From contig NZ_JANLNW010000008.1 of the NCBI RefSeq assembly GCF_025465945.1, positions 45,328 through 109,327 on the forward strand: 64,000 nt of DNA, read 5' to 3'. A model generated the notes under the pieces. The model was not told the origin of the DNA and did no database searches. It saw nothing but the letters and a program-made list of their open reading frames with translations. Both the position numbers and the translations under genes were made by a program. The stretch comes from Pseudomonas sp. 6D_7.1_Bac1 (GTDB lineage Bacteria > Pseudomonadota > Gammaproteobacteria > Pseudomonadales > Pseudomonadaceae). This document shows positions 52,523 to 64,000 of this stretch, one piece after another. Position 1 is the stretch's first letter. Each line of letters starts with the position of its first letter.

Positions 52523-53503
52523 ATGACTGCCCATCGAATTGGTTTCCTGATTTGGCCCAGCACTAAAGCCTTGACGCTGGCGCTGGCCGAGGAGGCCTTG
52601 CGTGTTGCTCAGCGGGTGCATCCGGAAGTTGTTTACGAACTGTCGTTCCTGCAGGCCGAAACGCCTGTCGACGGTGCCTGGCAATTGCCGGGTGAGCCCT
52701 GGGCCGGCAAGCTGGAAAATTTCCAGAAACTGTTTCTGCTCGCGGATGAGCCGCCGACCACTCTGGCGCCAGCGCTCAGCAGCGCGCTCAAGCAATTGGT
52801 GCGTGCCGGTTGTGTGATCGGTGGTTTGTCGGCGGGTGTCTATCCGCTGGCTCAGTTGGGTCTGCTCGACGGTTACCGCGCTGCGGTGCATTGGCGCTGG
52901 CAGGACGATTTTGCCGAACGTTTTCCGAAAGTCATCGCCACCAGCCATCTGTTCGATTGGGATCGCGATCGCCTGACCGCGTGCGGCGGGCTGTCGGTGC
53001 TCGACCTGTTGCTGGCGGTGCTGGCTCGCGATCACGGTGCTGAACTGGCCGGTGCGGTGTCCGAAGAGTTGGTGGTGGAGCGCATTCGCGAAGGTGGCGA
53101 GCGTCAGCGGATTCCATTGCAGAACCGTCTCGGCTCCAGCCATCCGAAGCTCACCCAAGCGGTGTTGCTGATGGAAGCCAACATCGAAGAACCGCTGACC
53201 ACCGACGAAATCGCCCAGCACGTGTGCGTGTCCCGTCGGCAGTTGGAGCGGATTTTCAAACAGTACCTCAACCGTGTGCCGAGCCAGTATTACCTGGAAC
53301 TGCGCCTGAACAAGGCCCGGCAGATGTTGATGCAAACCAGCAAGTCGATCATCCAGATCGGTTTGTCCTGTGGCTTCTCCTCGGGGCCGCACTTCTCCAG
53401 CGCCTACCGCAACTTCTTCGGCGCCACGCCGCGGGAAGATCGCAACCAGCGGCGCAGCAGCAGCCCGTTCGAATTGTCGTCGTTGCCGTCGGAGCGCGGT
53501 TGA
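52523..53503 (+). CDS. argR: Arginine-responsive AraC-family regulator ArgR
   Basis: 326 residues from the ATG at 52523 (weak ribosome binding site). The N-terminal glutamine-amidotransferase-like DJ-1/PfpI domain spans about 1-190 (IGFLIWPSTKALTLALAEEALRVA). The C-terminal AraC HTH is at about 210-310: LTTDEIAQHVCVSRRQLERIFKQYLNRVPSQYYLELRLNKARQMLMQTSKS. This is the pseudomonad ArgR: an activator/repressor of aot and aru genes that responds to L-arginine. It is downstream of aotP as in P. aeruginosa. Confidence 0.93.
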   Translation: MTAHRIGFLIWPSTKALTLALAEEALRVAQRVHPEVVYELSFLQAETPVDGAWQLPGEPWAGKLENFQKLFLLADEPPTTLAPALSSALKQLVRAGCVIGGLSAGVYPLAQLGLLDGYRAAVHWRWQDDFAERFPKVIATSHLFDWDRDRLTACGGLSVLDLLLAVLARDHGAELAGAVSEELVVERIREGGERQRIPLQNRLGSSHPKLTQAVLLMEANIEEPLTTDEIAQHVCVSRRQLERIFKQYLNRVPSQYYLELRLNKARQMLMQTSKSIIQIGLSCGFSSGPHFSSAYRNFFGATPREDRNQRRSSSPFELSSLPSERG

Positions 53504-53537
53504 TTTCGCTCTGACAAGTCGTAGAGCCTGGCGCCGA

Positions 53538-56500
53538 TTACTCGTCGGCGTCGGAGTCCCCGGACGATGACACCTCCATTTCTGCTTGGTCAATGACCGC
53601 ATCGACGCCTGTCTGCTGGAAGTAGCTGATCAGCCGTTGCACGCTTTCTTCAGACAGTGGGTTACCCCTCAGATTGATGCTTTCGCTGACATCCACCGGC
53701 AGTTCCAGAATATCGGTCGGTATGTGAGTGATCGCGTTTGCGCTCAGGTCCACCGTTTCCATGTCCTTGAATTGCAGCAGCCCCGGTGGAAGTTCGGTGA
53801 TGCCGGTGTCGTTCAGCAACAGGGTCGTGAGATGGGGCATCTGGCTGATGTCCGGAGTGATGCCCAGCGGGTTGTCGCTCAGATCCAGATAGTCCAGTCG
53901 GTCCATCTGCGCCAGCCCCAGCGTTGTCTGTGTTGTCAGGGTGATCTGGCAATCGGTCAGGGACAATGCCGTCAAATCGCCCATCCTGAAAACCTCCTCG
54001 GGTACGTTGCCCAGTCGATAGTTACGAATGGTCAGGCCCTTGAGACGGGGGAAGCTTTGCAGAAACCCCCCGACTCCGGAGGTCAGCCCTTCGTCACTGT
54101 GCAGATACAGCAGCGAGACGTGACTGAAGTCTGCGCGCAGCACCGGCAGGTCACCGGTGATGATGGTCGGCAAGGTCAGTTCGTAGGTCGACTGAAGATG
54201 CTGATTGAATTCGTCCAGGTCGGTTTGCCGGCGCCAGCAACGCTCTACAATCCGATTGAATTCATCCCGGATCGAATGTTCTTCCAGCAACTGCTGAGCG
54301 GTGAAGGGGACGCCGCTGACCGGATGCACGGCCGGGATGTCCGCTGTCCAGGCTGACAGGTCGTTTCTCAGTGTTTCGAGCTCGGTTTCCAGGCGTGTCA
54401 GTTCTGTCCTGCCGTCGGTCAGAGTGCCGGGCAACAGGTAAACAAACTCACTGGCTTCCTCTTGATCCATTCGCGGGTAAAGCGCTTGCGCTCGGCGAAT
54501 ATCAGCTTGTTCGGCAAAGACCCCGAGGTCATGACGGATTCGGACGAAATGGATTTTTATCCGTTCGCGGTCAGCGGCGAAAATCGGGTTACCTCCCAGG
54601 TCGAAGCCATTTTGGGTGTTGCTGGGCAGCTCGAAGAGAGCGGCGGGCAGCTCCTGGATCCTGTTGTCATTGAGCAAGGCGGTTCGAAGGCGTGGGCGGG
54701 TCAGCAAACCTGTCGGGAAATCAGATATTCCGGTGTCCGCCACGTCGATGTAGTTCAGATTCGCCATGTTTTCGACATTGGGGAGAAGTCCCAGCGGGTT
54801 TTTGTACAGGTCCAGTGTCATCAGTTGGCTCTGCGCAGACAGCGTCGCCAGACTTTCGGGGGTGAGAGTGATAGCGCAATCGCTGAGGATCAGTTCGTTG
54901 ATCTGCGGCGATTGGCTGAAGGTGTCCGGGAGGTGGCCCAGGTTGAAGTCGCGTAATGACAGGCGACGCAAGCCGGAAAAGCTCCGCAGGAACTGGTGCA
55001 CGCCTCGTGTGGCGCTATGACCATACATTGTCAGGGAGTCCGCGCGGGTAAAGTTGATGTTCAGTTGCGGCAGTTCGCCCAGTATCGGTCGGGAGAACTT
55101 GATATCGAACCTTTGATCGGGGGTGTCCGGAAGGGTTGCTTGTCGTCGCCAGCAGTCCAGTAACTCGTTACTGAAATGCCGACGGCTTTGTCTCTGAATG
55201 ACGAGTTGCTCGGTGGTGAGTCTGGCTTGGGTGTCAGGACTAAACAGCGGGATATTGTCGATCCAGGGATTCAGGATGTCGTTGAGTTGTGTGTGCTCGA
55301 GTGTGAGTCGGTGAAGCTCGGCGCGTGGTCCGCCGGGATGGCGCTGCAATTGTTCGACAAAGGCCTGGAGCTCCTCGGGCGATAAATGGGGGAACAGCAT
55401 ATGGGTCCGGGCCTGTAAGGTCGGCGTATTGGTCGGCATACGGCGATAGCCATTCGAGCCGCCCAGCAGGCGCATGACGCTGGGGTCGTAAGCGGGTTTG
55501 AGGATCGGGTGTTGCGATAGCAACGAGCGTAACTCGTCACGGTTCAGGGCATGTTCGCGGATCAACTGTTTGAGTCTTTCGCCTTCGCCGATTCGAATGT
55601 TCAGCGCCACGCGCTCTGTATCTGGCAGCGCATTCAGCAGGCTGGAATAGGGTGTGTCGGCACCGCTGAGCTCCAGGCCTTCACTGTCAAAGGCCTGATA
55701 CGCGTCTTGTTCGGTCAGTACCAACACCTTGTGGGTGGGTGCGTCCGCTTGGCCGATGCTGTCGATCAGGCGTCCTTCATAGGCGTAGTGCCGGATTTCG
55801 AGCCGCAGTTGCCCCGACCAGCCCGGCAGTCGTTCCAGCGTGTGCAAGGCCAGTCGATCGGTATCGAGGTTGTTGGCGGTCGATTTCAGCTCAAGACCCT
55901 CGTAGGCGCGTGTCGTGCGCACTTGTAACCCGGCCTCTTGAGTCAAGTCGGCAAGCCGTTTGGACAGTGTGCCGCGCTGGAGTTGTTGCAGTTCCTGTTC
56001 GCTGGCGGTATCGAGCACGGCTTCGGCCAGACTTTTTGGCAAGCCGTGTTCGGCATCAATGATTCTTTGCACCAGTGGACGGGCGCCTCGTTCGAGCTTG
56101 CGGTAGCGATTGTCGAACAGGGTTTCTCGCTTGCGGTCGGCCAGTTCTGCCAGTGTGTGACGCAGGGTGCGAGTCCGGGTTTCGAGGCGGGGGGAGGGGG
56201 TGCCGAAGTCTTCGCTCAACAGCGTTCGTATTTGCCTGTCCTCAAGTGTCAGGAGCCAGGTTTTGAGCAGGTCGCCGTCGTTCAGCCTGGAGACGTTGAT
56301 TTGCGTGACGGGCACGTCCGGGTTGGGGCTTTGCCAGAGGGTTTGCGCTTTTTCGTTGATCAGCTGCAACCCTTTGTTTTCGGGCCAGTAACCGTTTTCG
56401 TTGAGTAACTCGAGTTGTGTCACCGGATCGGCCTTCAGGAAGTCTTCCGGCCGGTCGCTGCCGATCCGTTCGATGAAGGTTTGAATGTCCTGATCGATCT

Positions 56501-58571
56501 TGAAGCGTTTGAGTGTGTCGGCCAGCAACGGCGGTAGTCGGTCGACATGGACATACACCTTGCGCAGGGCGTTCTCGTGGCAGCCGCTGATGGTGAGCAT
56601 GCGTTCGTGCTCGGCGGCAGAGAATCGCTCCATGTCTGGCCCGATGCGGCGCAGCAGGGTGGCCTGGTCCCAGCTCAGTGGCTGGTCGAGCTCGGTCTGC
56701 CAGGCTCCGGCACCGTTGTGTTTCAGTGCTGGCTGGTAGGCTTCGGGGCGAGTGGGGTGTTCAATGCGATGCTGGCCGGTTTCTGGATCCTCGATGACGG
56801 CGTAGCGTTTGTCTTCCAGTGCCAACAGGGTCTTGCCTTGATGGCGGTGCAGCCCCAGTTCATTGGGTGTTGAATCCTTGGGCAGCTCAGCGGAATGCTC
56901 ATACGGGGCCAGGTCGGGCTTCCAGTAGCGGGTTTCTCCCTTGGGTGTTTTCACCATGTTAAAGCGGTCAATGAACTGAACGATTTCCCGGGGTAGCACC
57001 GCGCGAAACTCACCTGCCGCGATAGCGCCGCCCGCCGCAAACGTTCCCAGCTGTACAGCGGATTCAACGACCCCCATGAAATGCTCGAAAGCTTCAAGGG
57101 GCAGACCCTCTGCCCAGTCAACGATGCCCTCGAAGGTTTCGTCGAGCAGTTGGTAGGCCATATAGGCCAGCATCAGTTCGCCGAGAAACGGTACGAACGG
57201 CAGGGCGACGAAGGCGGCAATGTTGAGCAGTGCCGAAGCAATTTCACTGAAGGAATCCCATAGCGCCCATCGCACCCGCTGGTCGACAGTGGCGGTGGAC
57301 ACCGCGATGACGCGGGCATCGTTGAGGATTTTGTCGAGCTTTCGCTGGTAGAGATGAATCCACAGATTGCCGGTGATTGGCGTTGCAGCCAGTTGCAGAT
57401 CGGGGCGCTCTGTCGGGTTTTCTCTCCAGGTGGGGCGCGGGTCACCCGCTTGAACCGGTTGCCAGGTGAAGGGGGTGAGACGGTTGTTCAACTGAGCGAA
57501 GAAGTGCCCGCGATCCTCATGGTCGATGAAGCGACTGAAAAACCTCTGGTAGTCGTGACTGCGCAGGCGCTGGATCAACGCCTCGGCGAATGCGCTGGCA
57601 GTGGGGTACTCCTTGATCGGGTGTTCGGGGTCGTCGGGAATGTAGGCCACCACCGGAACCGCTTCACGTGCGTGTTCCAGATTCGGGGCAAACAGTACGA
57701 TCCCGGTCAGGCGGGCGTTCATGATCGTCAGGTCGTGGCAAAGCCACTGTTGTCCGTGCAGGCGCAGGTGCTGCACGCCGTCGGCGATTCCCAGGATCAG
57801 TTGCTGCATGCCTGCGCCCAGGTTGTTTTGCATACTCGCCAGATGCAGGGCGGCGATGAGTGCGGCTTTCTGGCTGTCGCGCACCTTGGGTTGCAGGATG
57901 GCGGCGACCAGTTTGTTGCTGACCCCCAGATTGTCTTCGAGGTAGGTTTTGTAGCGATCGCCGATGTCCAGTTCCCGGCACAGTTCGGTAAACGCTGCGA
58001 TAGGCATGGTTTGCCGGATATGCGGCAGTTCACTGAATTGTCCCGTGGTGGAAGGGGCGCTGATATAGGTCGAGGCGGGCTCAAAGGCGTCGTCCTCGGT
58101 CTCGCTGCTTTCGAAGTTGTGCAGCGCGGCATCCAGCAGGGAAACCGTCCAGATGCGTGCCGCCCCCGATTTCAGTCGCAGCCAGGGGATGTTCGCCGGG
58201 ATGTAAAGACGCAAAAAGGTGTTGCTGACGTCCAGTTCCAGGCCAAAGCGTTCCTTGATCGCGGCATGAAGCAGTGGCTCGGCGAATGTGCTGGCGTTCT
58301 GTAAATGTGCCAGGGTCTGATCGACACGGTTCTGCGCTGTCCAGTGTTGTGCGTTGAGTTTGCATAATTCGGCGTGCTGGTTCTGGGGCGCGTCCTTGAG
58401 CCCGATGGGCAGGCGCGGTTTGACCTTGCGTAAGGTTTCTCGCTTTTGCGGCGTTGCCTGGGTCAGCCACGGAGGAATGACGCTCATCAGGTGCTGATAG
58501 TGAACGTCCTGTCTGAAGGGCGGCAGTAGGTCGAGAAGCGTGGCGTTTGGGGATTCGTTTGTGAGGCTCAT
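53538..58571 (-). CDS. Large DNT-like, leucine-rich repeat toxin
   Basis: 1677 residues. The N-terminus has the dermonecrotic-toxin-type (DUF6543) start LLPPFRQDVHYQHLMSVIPPWL; a hydrophobic helical stretch lies at about 440-475 (LLNIAAFVALPFVPFLGELMLAYMAYQLL). Two modules near 1137-1310 and 1445-1665 each start with a (R/D)CWRRQ segment and then 5-6 leucine-rich repeats (YLDLSDNPLGITPDI, LTTLLLNDTGITELPPGLL). An NEL-type E3 ligase tail common in related proteins is absent. No signal peptide. It may be a secreted or injected virulence-type or antifungal toxin; this is inferred from family. Confidence 0.82.
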   Translation of the reverse strand: MSLTNESPNATLLDLLPPFRQDVHYQHLMSVIPPWLTQATPQKRETLRKVKPRLPIGLKDAPQNQHAELCKLNAQHWTAQNRVDQTLAHLQNASTFAEPLLHAAIKERFGLELDVSNTFLRLYIPANIPWLRLKSGAARIWTVSLLDAALHNFESSETEDDAFEPASTYISAPSTTGQFSELPHIRQTMPIAAFTELCRELDIGDRYKTYLEDNLGVSNKLVAAILQPKVRDSQKAALIAALHLASMQNNLGAGMQQLILGIADGVQHLRLHGQQWLCHDLTIMNARLTGIVLFAPNLEHAREAVPVVAYIPDDPEHPIKEYPTASAFAEALIQRLRSHDYQRFFSRFIDHEDRGHFFAQLNNRLTPFTWQPVQAGDPRPTWRENPTERPDLQLAATPITGNLWIHLYQRKLDKILNDARVIAVSTATVDQRVRWALWDSFSEIASALLNIAAFVALPFVPFLGELMLAYMAYQLLDETFEGIVDWAEGLPLEAFEHFMGVVESAVQLGTFAAGGAIAAGEFRAVLPREIVQFIDRFNMVKTPKGETRYWKPDLAPYEHSAELPKDSTPNELGLHRHQGKTLLALEDKRYAVIEDPETGQHRIEHPTRPEAYQPALKHNGAGAWQTELDQPLSWDQATLLRRIGPDMERFSAAEHERMLTISGCHENALRKVYVHVDRLPPLLADTLKRFKIDQDIQTFIERIGSDRPEDFLKADPVTQLELLNENGYWPENKGLQLINEKAQTLWQSPNPDVPVTQINVSRLNDGDLLKTWLLTLEDRQIRTLLSEDFGTPSPRLETRTRTLRHTLAELADRKRETLFDNRYRKLERGARPLVQRIIDAEHGLPKSLAEAVLDTASEQELQQLQRGTLSKRLADLTQEAGLQVRTTRAYEGLELKSTANNLDTDRLALHTLERLPGWSGQLRLEIRHYAYEGRLIDSIGQADAPTHKVLVLTEQDAYQAFDSEGLELSGADTPYSSLLNALPDTERVALNIRIGEGERLKQLIREHALNRDELRSLLSQHPILKPAYDPSVMRLLGGSNGYRRMPTNTPTLQARTHMLFPHLSPEELQAFVEQLQRHPGGPRAELHRLTLEHTQLNDILNPWIDNIPLFSPDTQARLTTEQLVIQRQSRRHFSNELLDCWRRQATLPDTPDQRFDIKFSRPILGELPQLNINFTRADSLTMYGHSATRGVHQFLRSFSGLRRLSLRDFNLGHLPDTFSQSPQINELILSDCAITLTPESLATLSAQSQLMTLDLYKNPLGLLPNVENMANLNYIDVADTGISDFPTGLLTRPRLRTALLNDNRIQELPAALFELPSNTQNGFDLGGNPIFAADRERIKIHFVRIRHDLGVFAEQADIRRAQALYPRMDQEEASEFVYLLPGTLTDGRTELTRLETELETLRNDLSAWTADIPAVHPVSGVPFTAQQLLEEHSIRDEFNRIVERCWRRQTDLDEFNQHLQSTYELTLPTIITGDLPVLRADFSHVSLLYLHSDEGLTSGVGGFLQSFPRLKGLTIRNYRLGNVPEEVFRMGDLTALSLTDCQITLTTQTTLGLAQMDRLDYLDLSDNPLGITPDISQMPHLTTLLLNDTGITELPPGLLQFKDMETVDLSANAITHIPTDILELPVDVSESINLRGNPLSEESVQRLISYFQQTGVDAVIDQAEMEVSSSGDSDADE

Positions 58572-60099
<1,528 letters not shown>

Positions 60100-60107
60100 T
60101 AGTGACA

Positions 60108-60142
60108 TCGACGCCTGATCATTCAGGCGTCGAACCAAATTT
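60108..60142 (+). terminator. Terminator after aruC
   Basis: TCGACGCCTGA, loop TCAT, TCAGGCGTCGA: 11-bp perfect stem followed by ACCAAATTTTT, 9 bp past aruC. It suggests that only part of the transcript proceeds to aruF. Confidence 0.75.
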
Positions 60143-60162
60143 TTAGTCCGGGCAAGATCCAG

Positions 60163-60250
60163 GTGGGAGCTAGCCTGCTCGCGATGAGGGCCTGACAGCC
60201 AACATCATTGTTGTCTGACAGGACGCCATCGCGAGCAGGCTCGCTCCCAC
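60163..60250. repeat. REP pair (REPIN)
   Basis: GTGGGAGCTAGC...CTCGCGA and its inverted copy about 44 bp apart, between aruC and aruF. The first copy has a single change (CTAGC for CGAGC). Confidence 0.85.
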
Positions 60251-60314
60251 AGTGTCTCAAGGATCGGCCCGGCCTTTTTTTCCTCTGTGTGTTTTTCGAG
60301 AAAGGAGTGACACC

Positions 60315-61334
60315 ATGCTGGTGATGCGCCCCGCGCAAATGGCTGATCTGGGCGAGGTACAGCGTCTGGCTGCGGACAGCCCGATTGGTGTCACTTCCTT
60401 GCCGGATGATGTCGAACGCCTGAGCGACAAGATCGCCGCGTCCGAAGCCTCGTTCGCCGCCGAAGTCAGCTTCAACGGTGAAGAAAGTTATTTCTTCGTC
60501 CTTGAAGACACCGCCACCGGCAAACTGGCGGGCTGCTCGGCCATCGTCGCGTCGGCCGGTTATTCCGAGCCGTTCTACAGCTTCCGTAATGAAACCTTCG
60601 TGCACGCCTCTCGCGAGCTGAAGATTCATAACAAGATCCACGTGCTCTCCCAGTGCCACGACCTGACCGGCAACAGTCTGCTGACCAGCTTCTACATGCT
60701 GCCGGAGCTGGTGGGGTCGGCCTGGTCGGAACTCAATTCCCGCGGTCGCCTGCTGTTCGTCGCCAGCCATCCGGAGCGTTTCGCCGATTCGGTGGTGACC
60801 GAGATCGTCGGTTACAGCGATGAAAATGGCGACTCGCCGTTCTGGGACGCCATCGGTCGTAACTTCTTCGACTTGAACTACGCCGCCGCCGAGCGTCTGT
60901 GCGGGCTCAAGAGCCGGACGTTCCTCGCTGAGCTGATGCCGCATTACCCGATCTACGTGCCGTTGCTGCCGGACTCTGCCCAAGAGGCGATGGGCCAGGT
61001 ACACCCGCGTGCGCAGATCACCTTCGACATCCTGATGCGCGAAGGCTTCGAGACCGATCATTACATCGACATTTTCGACGGTGGCCCAACGCTGCACGCA
61101 CGTGTTTCGGGGATCCGTTCGATCGCCCAGAGCCGTGTAGTGCCGGTGAAGATTGGTGAACCTGTCAAAGGCGCCGGTCGTCAGTACCTGGTGGCCAACG
61201 CCCAGTTGCAGGATTACCGCGCCGTATTGCTCGAGCTGGACTATGCGCCGGGCAAACCGGTGACGCTGGATCTTGAAGCAGCCGAGGCCCTGGGCGTCGG
61301 TGAAGGTGCCAGCGTGCGCCTGGTAGCGGTTTAA
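60315..61334 (+). CDS. aruF: Arginine N-succinyltransferase, alpha subunit
   Basis: 339 residues from the ATG at 60315 (AAAGGAG 8 nt upstream). It starts MLVMRPAQMADLGEVQRLAADSPIGVTSLPDD and carries the AstA-family core HDLTGNSLLTSFYMLPE and LAELMPHYPIYVPLLPDSAQEAMGQVHP. It succinylates arginine/ornithine with succinyl-CoA, the first step of AST. Its size and the following paralogue indicate the heteromeric AruFG enzyme of pseudomonads rather than the single AstA. Confidence 0.93.
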   Translation: MLVMRPAQMADLGEVQRLAADSPIGVTSLPDDVERLSDKIAASEASFAAEVSFNGEESYFFVLEDTATGKLAGCSAIVASAGYSEPFYSFRNETFVHASRELKIHNKIHVLSQCHDLTGNSLLTSFYMLPELVGSAWSELNSRGRLLFVASHPERFADSVVTEIVGYSDENGDSPFWDAIGRNFFDLNYAAAERLCGLKSRTFLAELMPHYPIYVPLLPDSAQEAMGQVHPRAQITFDILMREGFETDHYIDIFDGGPTLHARVSGIRSIAQSRVVPVKIGEPVKGAGRQYLVANAQLQDYRAVLLELDYAPGKPVTLDLEAAEALGVGEGASVRLVAV

Positions 61335-61432
61335 CGCCTGCCGCCGTGCCTATAAAGAAAGAGTGCCTGGAAAGAATCCTGGAAAGCAGCGAGTTTCACG
61401 GGTGGCGCAAGCGGCCCGTTTGAGGAGATAGC

Positions 61433-63924
<2,492 letters not shown>

Positions 63925-63931
63925 TGCCCAA

Positions 63932-63993
63932 TCGCGAGCAGGCTCGCTCCCACAAGGGCGATGAAATCCCTGTGGGAGCGAGCCCGCTCGCGC
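63932..63993. repeat. REP pair (REPIN) at the window edge
   Basis: TCGCGAGC...CTCCCAC at 63932-63953 and GTGGGAGCGAGCCCGCTCGCG at 63972-63992, 18 bp apart, after aruD and before the cut-off. Confidence 0.8.
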
Positions 63994-64000
63994 AGGCCGC

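Overview
The window is a high-GC chromosomal segment of a fluorescent-group Pseudomonas. This rests on the gene content (aotJQMP-argR, aruCFGD, acsA, the gntR/gntK/gntT gluconate genes, a BdlA-like chemoreceptor, DUF2790 and probable DUF2025 proteins), on ArgR- and FliA-type sites, and on many dispersed GTGGGAGCGAGC...CTCGCGA REP repeats. No rRNA, tRNA, CRISPR array, transposase or integrase was seen.

Layout. 1-5.7 kb: end of a glycine-betaine-type binding protein, a glutathione S-transferase, a LysR regulator, a PAS-PAS chemoreceptor and a lone IucA/IucC siderophore synthetase. 5.9-10.2 kb: a uronate-dehydrogenase-like SDR and the gluconate regulon, with three near-identical GntR operators. 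10.3-31.1 kb: housekeeping and accessory metabolism. It holds AlaC, a LysE exporter, two GNATs, a YCII-SRPBCC-ECF42 sigma operon, a LysR/PACE efflux pair, a LysR/SDR pair, a TylF methyltransferase with a 2OG-Fe(II) oxygenase, a chemoreceptor and a FlxA-like protein that both carry FliA-type promoters, GlpQ, an atypical glutamine-amidotransferase-like operon under a LysR regulator, and a TetR/MBL-fold pair.

31.2-44 kb is the accessory region. It contains two small HTH genes (one an antitoxin without a toxin), an unknown zinc-ribbon-like protein, and a three-TM membrane protein next to a 1170-residue protein that joins a phospholipase C-type phosphoesterase, a degenerate alpha/beta-hydrolase-like region and a caspase domain. 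Then come remnants of an HNH nuclease and a VapC toxin around an orphan Phd antitoxin, Vsr, an HNH nuclease, a BRO-domain protein, and an AT-rich block with a cytosine methyltransferase and a MORC-like GHKL ATPase. The ATPase is interrupted at a run of eight C (coding strand); removing one C would join it to the next open frame. This is probably a restriction-modification or anti-phage island, and its MORC gene may be phase-variable.

44-64 kb: nrdB without nrdA, a DUF2790 protein, acsA, the arginine importer aotJQMP with its regulator argR, a 1677-residue DNT-like leucine-rich toxin, and the start of the arginine succinyltransferase operon (aruC, aruF, aruG, aruD), cut by the window end. ArgR boxes lie upstream of both aotJ and aruC, so uptake and breakdown of arginine are probably controlled together.

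Many long frames opposite real genes are shadows caused by high GC and were left out.
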